A DNA stretch of 64,000 nt from an uncultured Blastocatellia bacterium (GTDB taxonomy: Bacteria; Acidobacteriota; Blastocatellia; Chloracidobacteriales; Chloracidobacteriaceae). The notes beneath the pieces are model-generated. The model ran no database searches. It saw only the letters and a list, made by a program, of their open reading frames with translations, and was not told the DNA's origin. The translations under genes were made by a program, and so were the position numbers. Location of the stretch: positions 32,261 through 96,260 of the forward strand of contig CALGZC010000011.1 of the NCBI GenBank assembly GCA_937934745.1, given 5' to 3'. Below, in pieces: positions 31,184 to 39,390 of this stretch. Numbering within the stretch: the first letter of the stretch is position 1; each line of letters starts with the position of its first letter.

Positions 31184-31639
31184 ATGTCGCAACTGAACGA
31201 AGCGGTTTGCGTTTGGCTACACGGCGACTCCCTGTCGCCCTACGATGCTGCGTTACAGGCTTACCCGGCCGCGCCGGTCATTTTTGTGTTCGATGAGCCG
31301 CTGTTGACGGGCCACTACCGCCTGACGTTCAAGCGGCTGTTTTTCATGTACGAGTGCATCGTTGACCTTTACGAGCGCATTCCGAACCCAGTTAAGGAAC
31401 TGCGACGCGGCAAGGTCGTCGAGGAGCTTCTGGACTTCTGTCAAACCTACGGGGCAACGCAGGTGGCCGTCACCGAGACCTATGCCCCCCGCTATCGGCA
31501 GTTTGTTCGTTTCCTGGAGCACAGTGGGCTAACCGTACAGCAGTTCCCAAAACCGAAGCTGGTGCCGTATAGCGGTCCACCGCCAAAACGGTTTATGGCC
31601 TTTTGGAAAAGGATTGAACGGGCTGCCTTTCGCGATTAG
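31184..31639 (+). CDS. Stand-alone photolyase-type alpha/beta domain protein
   Basis: 151 residues. The pattern VCVWLHGDSLSPYDAALQAYP, PVIFVFDEPLL, RRGKVVEELLDFCQTYGATQVAVTETYAPRYRQF and TVQQFPKPKLVPY follows the Rossmann-like N-terminal domain of DNA photolyases and cryptochromes, where an antenna pigment binds. The FAD-binding helical domain needed for repair is missing and no second gene supplies it nearby. It could bind a cofactor or partner with a photolyase encoded elsewhere. Start ATG 31184. Assignment from remembered fold pattern. Confidence 0.6.
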   Translation: MSQLNEAVCVWLHGDSLSPYDAALQAYPAAPVIFVFDEPLLTGHYRLTFKRLFFMYECIVDLYERIPNPVKELRRGKVVEELLDFCQTYGATQVAVTETYAPRYRQFVRFLEHSGLTVQQFPKPKLVPYSGPPPKRFMAFWKRIERAAFRD

Positions 31640-31818
31640 GCGGTCCAGATTGAACGACCGCGACCGGGCTGCGGCGGCGTTCAGTTGGGGATGAAGCCGC
31701 CGGGCGGTTGGCCGTGCGGCTGCCAGACGGCCTTGAGACGAAAGCGCACCCAAGGCATGGTAGCCTTATTATGGCCATCGGCTTTCCCGCCCGGAGCCTG
31801 ACCGCAGGAGGACTCCCG

Positions 31819-32328
31819 ATGTCTTCGATTCTTGCTGAAATCCTTGACGCTGCCAAAACCGTCCGTGCCATTGCACAGGGGATGGCCGTGACGTTGAGCT
31901 ACATTCCAAAGCGAAAACTCACCCGCCAGTATCCTGATGTACCGGTTGAGTTATACCCTCGCTTTCGCGGTGAGCACTACCTGGCGCGCGACGAAAATGG
32001 CAAGGAACGGTGCGTAGCCTGCTTCCTCTGTTCCGCCGCCTGTCCGGCAGATGCCATCTACATTGAAGCCGATGAAGACTTACGACCCTACGCCGAGCGG
32101 CCGGGGATGGAGCCACGGTACGCCCGCGTCTACAACATTGACTACGGTCGCTGTATTCTCTGCGGCTACTGCGTTGAGGCCTGTCCAAAAGATGCCATCA
32201 AACATGGCCACAACTTTGAAATGGCCGTAACGAACTTTGCCGACCTGGTCAAAGACAAACAATACTTGTTGTCCAATCTGGAGCGCGAAAAAACACGCAA
32301 CCTTACGCTGCGCAGCGATGCCGAATAA
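31819..32328 (+). CDS. nuoI: NuoI-like NADH dehydrogenase 2[4Fe-4S] subunit
   Basis: 169 residues. Two complete cluster motifs: CVACFLCSAAC (Cys65, 68, 71, 75) and CILCGYCVEAC (Cys112, 115, 118, 122), with NuoI hallmarks PRFRGEHYLARDENGKERC and EPRYARVYNIDYGRC. NuoI carries electrons between NuoG and the quinone site in complex I. GGAGG stands 7 bases before ATG 31819; the frame open from 31708 is not used. No other nuo gene is in the window, so it is detached from the rest of the operon. Confidence 0.92.
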   Translation: MSSILAEILDAAKTVRAIAQGMAVTLSYIPKRKLTRQYPDVPVELYPRFRGEHYLARDENGKERCVACFLCSAACPADAIYIEADEDLRPYAERPGMEPRYARVYNIDYGRCILCGYCVEACPKDAIKHGHNFEMAVTNFADLVKDKQYLLSNLEREKTRNLTLRSDAE

Positions 32329-32388
32329 GGCGCGATGTCACACCAGGCGGCGTTCAGAGCTGCCTGGTGAGGCTACGTCTGGTGACGC

Positions 32389-32619
32389 CTACGCACCGGC
32401 CGCACTGGCCGAGTTTTCCTGGACGTTTTCCTGGGTGCCGGCTTCTTTTTGCGACTGGTAGTGCGCCAGCAACGCCTTGCCTTCGCGGCTGCGGGGATCA
32501 ATTGTGCGGAGGTGCTTGTTGCCGACCATTTCCCAAATCGCCGTCACAACGCCGTTTTTCTCAACGGCGCTGTAGGTTTTCTGTTCCGGTGTGATTTCCG
32601 ATTGCGCTGCTTCCGACAT
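32389..32619 (-). CDS. Small protein of unknown function
   Basis: 76 residues from ATG 32619 (the frame opens at 32691). Sequence features EQKTYSAVEKNGVVTAIWEMVGNKHLRTIDP then a charged helix and a disordered Glu/Asn/Ala tail. No signal or membrane segment. A weak AGAGAAG precedes the start. Not recognised; it is kept because the composition is protein-like. Confidence 0.45.
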   Translation of the reverse strand: MSEAAQSEITPEQKTYSAVEKNGVVTAIWEMVGNKHLRTIDPRSREGKALLAHYQSQKEAGTQENVQENSASAAGA

Positions 32620-32796
32620 AGGGGCCAAAAACGCTTCTCTGTGTTCTGGTGAGGATGTCGCACCTTGCCTGAGCAAGAGGCGAAACGGCATATTTCCATA
32701 GCCAATCCAGGGTTGTCCAGAACGCCCCGGATGTTGTCACCGCCTGGAGGCTGGGTGTTTCCGGGCTTGGCGGTTGTACGGAGAACAAGGCTCCCG

Positions 32797-32979
32797 ATGT
32801 CGCTCATTCGCTGTCCGATCTGTGGTGCTGAAACAACGTGGGTGGGCAATCCCACACGGCCGTTTTGCTCCGAGGCCTGCCAGCTACGCGACCTAGGTCA
32901 CTGGCTGACGGAGCAATACACCATACCGGGCACCCCGGCAGATGCCCCGCCGCTCGACGACGCGGATGATGAATCCTGA
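32797..32979 (+). CDS. yacG: YacG-like zinc-binding protein
   Basis: 60 residues. Four Cys in the YacG pattern: IRCPICGAET (CxxC) and FCSEACQLRDLGHWL (CxxxC). YacG binds zinc and inhibits DNA gyrase in E. coli. The acidic C-terminal tail (DDADDES) is typical. ATG 32797 follows GGAG and AAGG sites. It precedes the next gene by 11 bases. Confidence 0.85.
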   Translation: MSLIRCPICGAETTWVGNPTRPFCSEACQLRDLGHWLTEQYTIPGTPADAPPLDDADDES

Positions 32980-32990
32980 AGGCAAGCCCC

Positions 32991-33413
32991 ATGCTGCGCG
33001 TTTTTCTCTGGGTTGACATCAAGCGCTATGAGATTGGTTCACCGGCGTTTTTTCACTGCTTTTTCTCGACGATTGCCTATCGCCTGGAAAACGACGCCTG
33101 GGGCAGCGTGTATCCACGCCTGATGCTGGATTTCTACACGGGCCGATTGCGCGTGGCTGATGTGCCGGAGGCGCTGCGCGAGCTGGACGCAGTCCAAGCC
33201 GCCTTTGAAAGGATGCCCCCGACGGACATCATCTGGGACTATGACGATCTGGAGCGCCAGCCCCCGTGGGCCGAGGGCGTACTTGACACCGTGACCTGTG
33301 CTGCGGAGTGTTTTTTCACGTCGCGTGAGGAGCATCTGTTCACGGTGCTTCGGCAGGCCTTTGCACACAGCATGAAAGTTCGCCATGACGTCTGCATTCG
33401 GCGTATGGCATAA
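32991..33413 (+). CDS. Imm70-like immunity protein
   Basis: 140 residues. FLWVDIKRYEIGSPAFFHCFFSTIAYRLENDAWGSVYPRLM resembles the immunity protein 70 family (key residues WVDIK, FFHxFFST, WGS), and the later WDYDDLERQPPWAEGVLDTVTCAAECFFTSREEHLF fits as well. Such proteins protect against secreted or contact-dependent toxins. No toxin gene adjoins it, so it would be an orphan. AAGG lies just before the ATG. Assignment from memory of the family pattern. Confidence 0.62.
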   Translation: MLRVFLWVDIKRYEIGSPAFFHCFFSTIAYRLENDAWGSVYPRLMLDFYTGRLRVADVPEALRELDAVQAAFERMPPTDIIWDYDDLERQPPWAEGVLDTVTCAAECFFTSREEHLFTVLRQAFAHSMKVRHDVCIRRMA

Positions 33414-33450
33414 CGGGGACCTGGATTCTTTGTGAGGCTAACCGTTACCT

Positions 33451-34323
33451 ATGGCTCAAATGCGTATTACGCCGGGCGATCTGAAGGCAATGAAGGGTGA
33501 GGGGAAGCGCATTGTCGCCCTTACCGCCTATGACCGCCCGACGGCGGAAGTCTGCGAGGCCGCCGGTGTGGATGTCATTTTGGTCGGCGATTCTTTGGGC
33601 AACGTCTTACTTGGGTATGAGACGACCATTCCTGTCACGATGGAGGAAATGCTCCATCACGTCAAAGCGGTTGCGCGCAGCGTTCAACGCCCGTTGGTCG
33701 TCGCCGACCTGCCCTTTCTGTCCTACCAGACCGATGCCGCCGAGGCGCTGCGCAACGCCGGGCGGTTTCTGAAGGAGGGCGGAGCCCAGGCGGTCAAACT
33801 CGAAGGTGGCGACCGCTGCGCCGAGACCATTGAGCGGCTTGTCACGGCCGGCGTGCCCGTCATGGGCCATTTAGGCTACACGCCGCAGTCGGCGTATGTG
33901 CTCGGGCGCAATGTCGTGCAGGGACGCGACTACACCGCCGCCATCACCATCGTCAACGAAGCGCTGGCTTTGGAGGAGGCTGGCTGCTTTGCCGTTGTGC
34001 TGGAATGCGTCCCCGGTGAAGTTGCCCAGGCGGTATCTGAACGGCTGACCATTCCGACCATTGGCATCGGCGCCGGCGCAGGTTGTGATGGACAGATTTT
34101 GGTCTTTCACGATGTCGTTGGCTGGGGCCCAGGTGCGGCGCTGAAGTTTGTCAAGCGCTACGCCGATGTTGGTGAGACACTACGCCGTGCCGTCGGTGAC
34201 TATGCCCGCGATGTCCGCGCGGGCCAGTTTCCCGCCCTGGAACACACGTTCACGATGCCGGCCGAAGCACGGGTCCTGTTTGAACAAGAACTCGCCGAGC
34301 TGGACGCCGGCTGCGGCGAATAA
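33451..34323 (+). CDS. panB: 3-methyl-2-oxobutanoate hydroxymethyltransferase
   Basis: 290 residues. PanB makes ketopantoate for coenzyme A. ALTAYDRPTAEVCEAAGVDVILVGDSLGNVLLGYETT holds the Mg ligand Asp in VGDSLGN; GGAQAVKLEGG, PVMGHLGYTPQS and TIGIGAGAGCDGQILVFHDVVG are all family motifs. Normal length. The only pantothenate gene here. Followed by the phosphohexomutase after 46 bases. Confidence 0.96.
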   Translation: MAQMRITPGDLKAMKGEGKRIVALTAYDRPTAEVCEAAGVDVILVGDSLGNVLLGYETTIPVTMEEMLHHVKAVARSVQRPLVVADLPFLSYQTDAAEALRNAGRFLKEGGAQAVKLEGGDRCAETIERLVTAGVPVMGHLGYTPQSAYVLGRNVVQGRDYTAAITIVNEALALEEAGCFAVVLECVPGEVAQAVSERLTIPTIGIGAGAGCDGQILVFHDVVGWGPGAALKFVKRYADVGETLRRAVGDYARDVRAGQFPALEHTFTMPAEARVLFEQELAELDAGCGE

Positions 34324-34369
34324 TTTGCCTTGACCGAGGAGCACCTCGGCAGGGACAACCAACCAACGT

Positions 34370-35791
34370 ATGACCACCATTAAGTTTGGTACCGACGGCT
34401 GGCGTGGCCGCATTGCCCGGGAGTTCACCTTCGCCAATCTGGATCGCGTGGCACAGGCGACGGCCGAGCAGTTTCTCTCCGATGGCAACGGAACGCAGCC
34501 GCTGGTTTATATCGGCCATGACCGCCGTTTTCTGGGAGAAGACTTTGCCGCGCGTGTGGCGGAAATCATGGCCGGCAACGGTTTTCAGGTCTGTGTGTAC
34601 AATCAGTTTGTGCCGACGCCTATGGTGTCCTATGACTGCTATGCCGAGCAGGCGCGCGGCGGCGTCGTCATCACTGCGAGCCACAATCCACCCCAGTTCT
34701 CAGGCTTCAAGATCAAACTGCCCTTCGGCGGTTCGGCCCCGCCGGAGTACACGGCGCAGGTCGAGGCGCGACTGGACGCCAATCCTCCGCGCGCTCGGTC
34801 GCTGCGCGAGGCCATCGCTGTCGGGCAGGTGCAGTACATCCCTCCGTCGGAGAAGTACCTCGCGCGGCTGGCGTCGCTGCTCGACTTAGATCGGCTGCGC
34901 GCGTTTGACGGTGAGGTGCTGGTGGATTCGATGTACGGTGCCGGTGGGCGCTACATTGAACAACTGCTGCAGGGCGGTCGCTTACGGGTCAGGACGCTGC
35001 ACGCCGAACGCGATCCTTACTTTGGCGGTGTTCATCCAGAGCCGATGCTTCCCCAGCTACAGCCTCTGTGCGACGAGGTGGTGCGACGCAAGGCGTTGCT
35101 CGGCCTGGCTACCGACGGCGATGCCGACCGGATCGGTGCCGTAGATGACCGGGGGAGCTACCTCAACACACACCGCATGCTGGCCATTTTGGCGCTTTAC
35201 CTCATTCGCAAACGTGGACTGTCGGGCGGCATTGCCCGGACAGTTTCCCAGAGTGTCGTTGTCAAGCGCATTGCTGAACGACACGGCTTGCCAACCTATG
35301 AAACGCCGGTTGGCTTCAAACACATTGCGGCGTTAATGCGCACGCACGATATTCTGTGCGGGGGGGAAGAGTCGAACGGTCTTGGCTGCAAGCTGCACAT
35401 CCCGGAGCGGGATGGCATTTTTAGCGGACTGCTCTTTTTGGAGGCAGTGCTTGCCTTTGCCAAAAAACCGTCGGAACTGGTGGCCGATATTGCCGCCGAA
35501 TTCGGCGACTTTGCCTACGACCGGCGCGACCTGGCGCTTGACCACATTGAGCAGGGGCTGGCGTTCATCGAGCGTCTGCGAACAGAGCCGCCGCGAACCG
35601 CGGCCGGATACCCTGTGCGCGACGTGGGGACCCTGGATGGTGTGAAGCTCCTCTTTGAAGATGAAAGCTGGCTGCTGTTTCGCGCGTCAGGCACGGAGCC
35701 ACTGGTGCGCGTGTACAGTGAAGCGACTTCGCCGGAGAAAATGACTGCGTTGCTGGACTTCGGCGAGCAACTGGTGCGCCGCTCACTCTGA
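34370..35791 (+). CDS. Phosphoglucomutase/phosphomannomutase family protein
   Basis: 473 residues. Alpha-D-phosphohexomutase moving phosphate between C1 and C6: phosphoserine loop ITASHNPPQFSGFK, metal loop LATDGDADRIG, sugar loop GGEESNG and phosphate loop RASGTEPLVRVY. FGTDGWRG at the start is typical of the bacterial group acting on glucose, mannose or glucosamine phosphates. It could feed the glycan branching enzyme at 43 kb or GDP-mannose for gmd at 46.7 kb. Confidence 0.93.
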   Translation: MTTIKFGTDGWRGRIAREFTFANLDRVAQATAEQFLSDGNGTQPLVYIGHDRRFLGEDFAARVAEIMAGNGFQVCVYNQFVPTPMVSYDCYAEQARGGVVITASHNPPQFSGFKIKLPFGGSAPPEYTAQVEARLDANPPRARSLREAIAVGQVQYIPPSEKYLARLASLLDLDRLRAFDGEVLVDSMYGAGGRYIEQLLQGGRLRVRTLHAERDPYFGGVHPEPMLPQLQPLCDEVVRRKALLGLATDGDADRIGAVDDRGSYLNTHRMLAILALYLIRKRGLSGGIARTVSQSVVVKRIAERHGLPTYETPVGFKHIAALMRTHDILCGGEESNGLGCKLHIPERDGIFSGLLFLEAVLAFAKKPSELVADIAAEFGDFAYDRRDLALDHIEQGLAFIERLRTEPPRTAAGYPVRDVGTLDGVKLLFEDESWLLFRASGTEPLVRVYSEATSPEKMTALLDFGEQLVRRSL

Positions 35792-35849
35792 CGACGCGCC
35801 GGCGTTCCGGCAGCCGCACGCCTCTCTCCACGACGCAGGCTCGGCGGAC

Positions 35850-37274
35850 ATGGACGCAACGTGGTTTGAATGGGCGGCGCTGATGCTGACGGCCGCCATT
35901 AGCGTGATTGTTTCCGGTCACGCCCTCCTCTACAAACGCGAGGCACGTTCGGCCCTACTGTGGCTGCTGGTCGTTTGGTTTTTGCCCGTCATCGGTGTGC
36001 TTCTGTACCTGCTAATCGGCATCAACCGTCTGCAACGCCGCGCGCAACGCCTGCGTTCCACGGCGCTGCCGCTGCCGGCGCGTGTCGCCGACCAGGATCA
36101 CACCGATACCTTAGCCGACGACGCGCTTGGCGGTCTGGCCCGTCTGGTCCGGCAGGCGACCGGACGCCCGCTGCTGGCCGGCAACCACATTGAACCGCTC
36201 GTCAACGGTGAACAGGCCTATCCGGCCATGCTGGATGCCATTGCGCAAGCCGAACGAAGTATTGCCCTGGCGACCTACATTTTTGACCGTGAGGGTATTG
36301 GTGAGTTGTTTGTGGAGGCGCTGCTGGCTGCGCAGAAGCGCGGCGTGGCCATCCGGGTGCTCATTGATGACGTGTATGTGCGGTTGGTGCGTGGGTCGGC
36401 CTTCAAGTTTTTGAAGGCGGCCGGTTTGCCGGTGGCGTCGTTTAACCCACCGGTGATTCCGGCGCGCCTGCACGCGGCAAACCTGCGCAATCACCGCAAG
36501 TTACTTATTGTTGACGGCCGGCTCGGCTTTACCGGTGGTATGAACATCCACCGCCCATACTGGCGGCCTGACCATCCGACGGCGGCCTTCCGCGAGTTGC
36601 ACTTTCGCGTCAGGGGGCCGGTTGTACGCCACATGGTGGAGACCTTCACCGACGACTGGTACTTCACCGTCAACGAACGGCTGGATGCCGCCTTCTGGGG
36701 GAGCGCGCCGTTGGAGCCGGTCGGTCAGGCGCTGGCGCGCGGCATTGAGGCCGGGCCAGACGAGACGCTGGAGCGCTTGCGGTGGGTTTTTTTGGGGGCG
36801 CTGAACGCGGCGCGGCAGCGCATTGCCGTTTGGACACCCTACTTTGTTCCCGATCAATCCCTCCTGGCGGCGCTGAGCGCTGCCGCATTGCGCGGCGTTG
36901 AGGTGGATATTCTCACCCCGGTTGAGAACAACCATCCGTTGGTGCAGTGGGCAGGACGGGCGCACTACTGGCAGGTACTGGAACACGGAGCGCGCATCTG
37001 GGAACGCCCCGGCCCATTCGACCACAGCAAACTCATGGTCGTGGACGGACGCTGGGTGTGCATCGGGTCAGCAAACTGGGATCCACGTAGTCTGCGGCTC
37101 AACTTTGAGTTCAACCTAGAAGTGTACGATGCCGGTTTGGCACAACAGCTGGAGGTGCTGTTTCGGGATGCACGCCGGGAAGCATTGCTGGTGACGGCAG
37201 AGCAACTTCGGGCGCGGCCATTGCCCGTGCGCCTGCGCGACGGCGCGGCGCGGCTATTCTCCCCAATGTTGTGA
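35850..37274 (+). CDS. cls: Cardiolipin synthase (phospholipase D family)
   Basis: 474 residues. Two N-terminal membrane helices (about 8-28 and 37-58), then two HKD motifs: LRNHRKLLIVDGRLGFTGGMN and FDHSKLMVVDGRWVCIGSANWD. It joins two phosphatidylglycerols to cardiolipin in the inner membrane. Normal length for ClsA-type enzymes. Start ATG 35850, 58 bases behind the mutase. Confidence 0.94.
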   Translation: MDATWFEWAALMLTAAISVIVSGHALLYKREARSALLWLLVVWFLPVIGVLLYLLIGINRLQRRAQRLRSTALPLPARVADQDHTDTLADDALGGLARLVRQATGRPLLAGNHIEPLVNGEQAYPAMLDAIAQAERSIALATYIFDREGIGELFVEALLAAQKRGVAIRVLIDDVYVRLVRGSAFKFLKAAGLPVASFNPPVIPARLHAANLRNHRKLLIVDGRLGFTGGMNIHRPYWRPDHPTAAFRELHFRVRGPVVRHMVETFTDDWYFTVNERLDAAFWGSAPLEPVGQALARGIEAGPDETLERLRWVFLGALNAARQRIAVWTPYFVPDQSLLAALSAAALRGVEVDILTPVENNHPLVQWAGRAHYWQVLEHGARIWERPGPFDHSKLMVVDGRWVCIGSANWDPRSLRLNFEFNLEVYDAGLAQQLEVLFRDARREALLVTAEQLRARPLPVRLRDGAARLFSPML

Positions 37275-37291
37275 CGTGCCCAGCTTCTTCC

Positions 37292-37321
37292 TTGACGAGG
37301 AAGGCGGGGTTGGGTTATTAT
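37292..37321 (+). promoter_or_regulatory. Putative sigma-70 promoter of the Ala/Ser/Lys-rich protein gene
   Basis: TTGACG (37292-37297), 18 bases, then TATTAT (37316-37321). The following leader of about 60 bases ends with AGGAGG 8 bases before the ATG at 37390. A small hairpin (CTTCCT/AGGAAG) overlaps the -35 box. Confidence 0.4.
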
Positions 37322-37389
37322 GGTGGGATAAAGCTTCAACGTATAAGAGCTATCTTCTGACGATCTTGGACTTGTAGGAGGTTTTGCAC

Positions 37390-38175
37390 ATGGCTTTATC
37401 TATCTCCGGCTCCAAGTCATCACGCAAGCTCGCGTCCAATTCAGAGTCTTCTTCTCAGCCTTCGAGTCAACCTTCCTTGCCAACGAAGTCTGCAACGAAA
37501 TCTACTCGGACGCCGGTCATGTCTGTCAAAGCGAAAAGTCGCGCTGCCACCGCATCCGAGTCCGCCGTCCCGACCGGTGACCTGCCACCCACCTTAACGC
37601 CATCTAACGTTTCCGATCAACCCGATGCCGCGACCCGCAGCCCGAAGGCACGCTCCACGGCGGCCGCGGCGCAGGCTGCGGACGGGGCGAAAGGCGCAAC
37701 GGCCGAATCACCGGTAAAGTCCGCCCGTGAGGCGGTGCAGGCCGTTGTTAAAGCTGTTCAGGAAGTTGCTTCCAAAGCGTCGGCGCGAAGCCGGTCGGCA
37801 TCACCGGCCCGCAAAACCGTACGTACAACCGGTGAAAGCCGTCCGCTGGCCGGAGTCCAAGCAGACCAGGCAGAGGCGATGTCGCCGCCGGCGACCAGTA
37901 AGGCGACCACTAAAGTGAAAAGCAAGAAGGCGGCAGCCGACATACTGCCTGTCCCAGCACCGGCGCTATCGCCGACTGCCCGGCGCAATCGTGAGCGAGA
38001 GGCTTTGAACCTGTACACAACGGCGATGGAAGCTTTCAAACAGTCTGACTATGACCGGGCGCGCGATGTTCTTCAACTGCTGCTCAGCCACTACATGCTA
38101 GAAAGCGAAGTAGCCGACCGCGCGCGTGTTTTCCTGAAAATCTGCGAGCAAAAACTTCAGTCGCCGGCACTGTGA
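37390..38175 (+). CDS. Low-complexity Ser/Ala/Lys-rich protein with C-terminal TPR-like helices
   Basis: 261 residues. Residues 1-205 are a low-complexity mix of Ser, Ala, Lys, Thr, Pro and Arg, with basic patches such as ASKASARSRSASPARK and TKVKSKKAAAD like histone-H1-type tails. The last about 55 residues (NLYTTAMEAFKQSDYDRARDVLQLLLSHY) form a TPR-like helical hairpin. AGGAGG and a promoter-like pair precede it, suggesting strong expression. Function unknown: DNA binding by the tail and protein binding by the end are guesses. Confidence 0.72.
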   Translation: MALSISGSKSSRKLASNSESSSQPSSQPSLPTKSATKSTRTPVMSVKAKSRAATASESAVPTGDLPPTLTPSNVSDQPDAATRSPKARSTAAAAQAADGAKGATAESPVKSAREAVQAVVKAVQEVASKASARSRSASPARKTVRTTGESRPLAGVQADQAEAMSPPATSKATTKVKSKKAAADILPVPAPALSPTARRNREREALNLYTTAMEAFKQSDYDRARDVLQLLLSHYMLESEVADRARVFLKICEQKLQSPAL

Positions 38176-38262
38176 CCTCAGCTTAGCCGAGCTTCTTCGC
38201 TCAAACGGACGGCTTTCCTGGGCCGTCCGCGCAGAGCCTGGCGAGATTCAGTTTTCATACGT

Positions 38263-39390
38263 ATGGCATCTGTTGCGGCTTCTTCCCAAAGGTGTTCGGC
38301 CGCGCCTGCGATTAAGTGCGTTGCCATCGGTGGCGGAACCGGTTTGGCGACCCTCCTGCGTGGTCTTAAACGGCATGTTCTGGACGACGGCGCACAGCTA
38401 CCGGGGCAGTGCATTGAGAGTTTGACAGCCGTTGTCACGGTGACAGATGACGGTGGCAGCTCTGGGCGGCTTCGTGAGGAGTTCCAGATGCTCCCGCCTG
38501 GTGACATTCGCAATTGTTTGGTGGCCCTGTCGGAAGACGAGCGCCTCTTCGCACGCCTGTTTCAATACCGCTTTCCAGGTCAGGGCAGTGTGCGTGGGCA
38601 CAGCTTCGGCAACCTTTTTCTAGCAGCTCTGACCGGCATCACGGGTGATTTTGTTGAAGCTATCCGGCTTTGCAGCGAAGTCCTCGCCATCAAAGGCAGA
38701 ATCATCCCCTCAACGACGGCCGACGTGACCCTCGTCGCCGAACTTGACGACGGTTTTCTGATCCGGGGTGAGTCGAAAATCAGCGCTGCCGGCGGGCGTA
38801 TCCAGAACATCGCCCTTGATCCACCGGATTGCCGGCCGCTGCCTGAGACCCTGACGGCGATTGCCGAAGCCGATCTGATCACCTTTGGACCGGGGTCATT
38901 GTTTACAAGCGTGATCCCCAATCTGCTCGTCTCCGGCTTCACCGAGGCCCTTGCCGCCTCAGATGCTCTGAAAGTTTACGTCTGCAACCTCATGACCCAG
39001 CCTGGTGAAACGGCCGACTTTTCAATTGCCGATCATGTCGCCACGCTGCTGGCGGCCCTTGCGCCGGCAACCTTGGATGCTGTGATTGTCAATCACGGCC
39101 CGATTTCGCGGGCAGCACGGGCACGATATCGGCGGGAGGGATCACGTCCGCTCATCGGCCGGTCGGCAATCCGCCGCCTGCGTGTTCCGCCTCCCACGGC
39201 GCGGATTGCTGCGGACAAATTTCTTGTTGTTGACCACCACCGCATTCCGGTCATCACGGCCGATCTGGTTGAGGAGACAGAGGTGGTTCGTCATGCACCG
39301 GAAAAACTGGCGCGGGTTGTCTTAGAGGTGTACGAACGTCGCCTGGCCAGGATGCAACGCAAACCGGGTTTGCGTTTGGTCGTGCGATGA
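38263..39390 (+). CDS. yvcK: YvcK/CofD-like gluconeogenesis factor
   Basis: 375 residues. Rossmann-like nucleotide-sugar-binding fold: VAIGGGTGLATLLRGLK at about 20-36, TVTDDGGSSGRLREEF, LPPGDIRNCLVAL, GHSFGNLFLAALT, FGPGSLFTSVIPNLLV and CNLMTQPGETADFS. YvcK binds UDP-GlcNAc and governs cell shape and growth on gluconeogenic carbon. The stop overlaps the next ATG as ATGA. Confidence 0.93.
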   Translation: MASVAASSQRCSAAPAIKCVAIGGGTGLATLLRGLKRHVLDDGAQLPGQCIESLTAVVTVTDDGGSSGRLREEFQMLPPGDIRNCLVALSEDERLFARLFQYRFPGQGSVRGHSFGNLFLAALTGITGDFVEAIRLCSEVLAIKGRIIPSTTADVTLVAELDDGFLIRGESKISAAGGRIQNIALDPPDCRPLPETLTAIAEADLITFGPGSLFTSVIPNLLVSGFTEALAASDALKVYVCNLMTQPGETADFSIADHVATLLAALAPATLDAVIVNHGPISRAARARYRREGSRPLIGRSAIRRLRVPPPTARIAADKFLVVDHHRIPVITADLVEETEVVRHAPEKLARVVLEVYERRLARMQRKPGLRLVVR

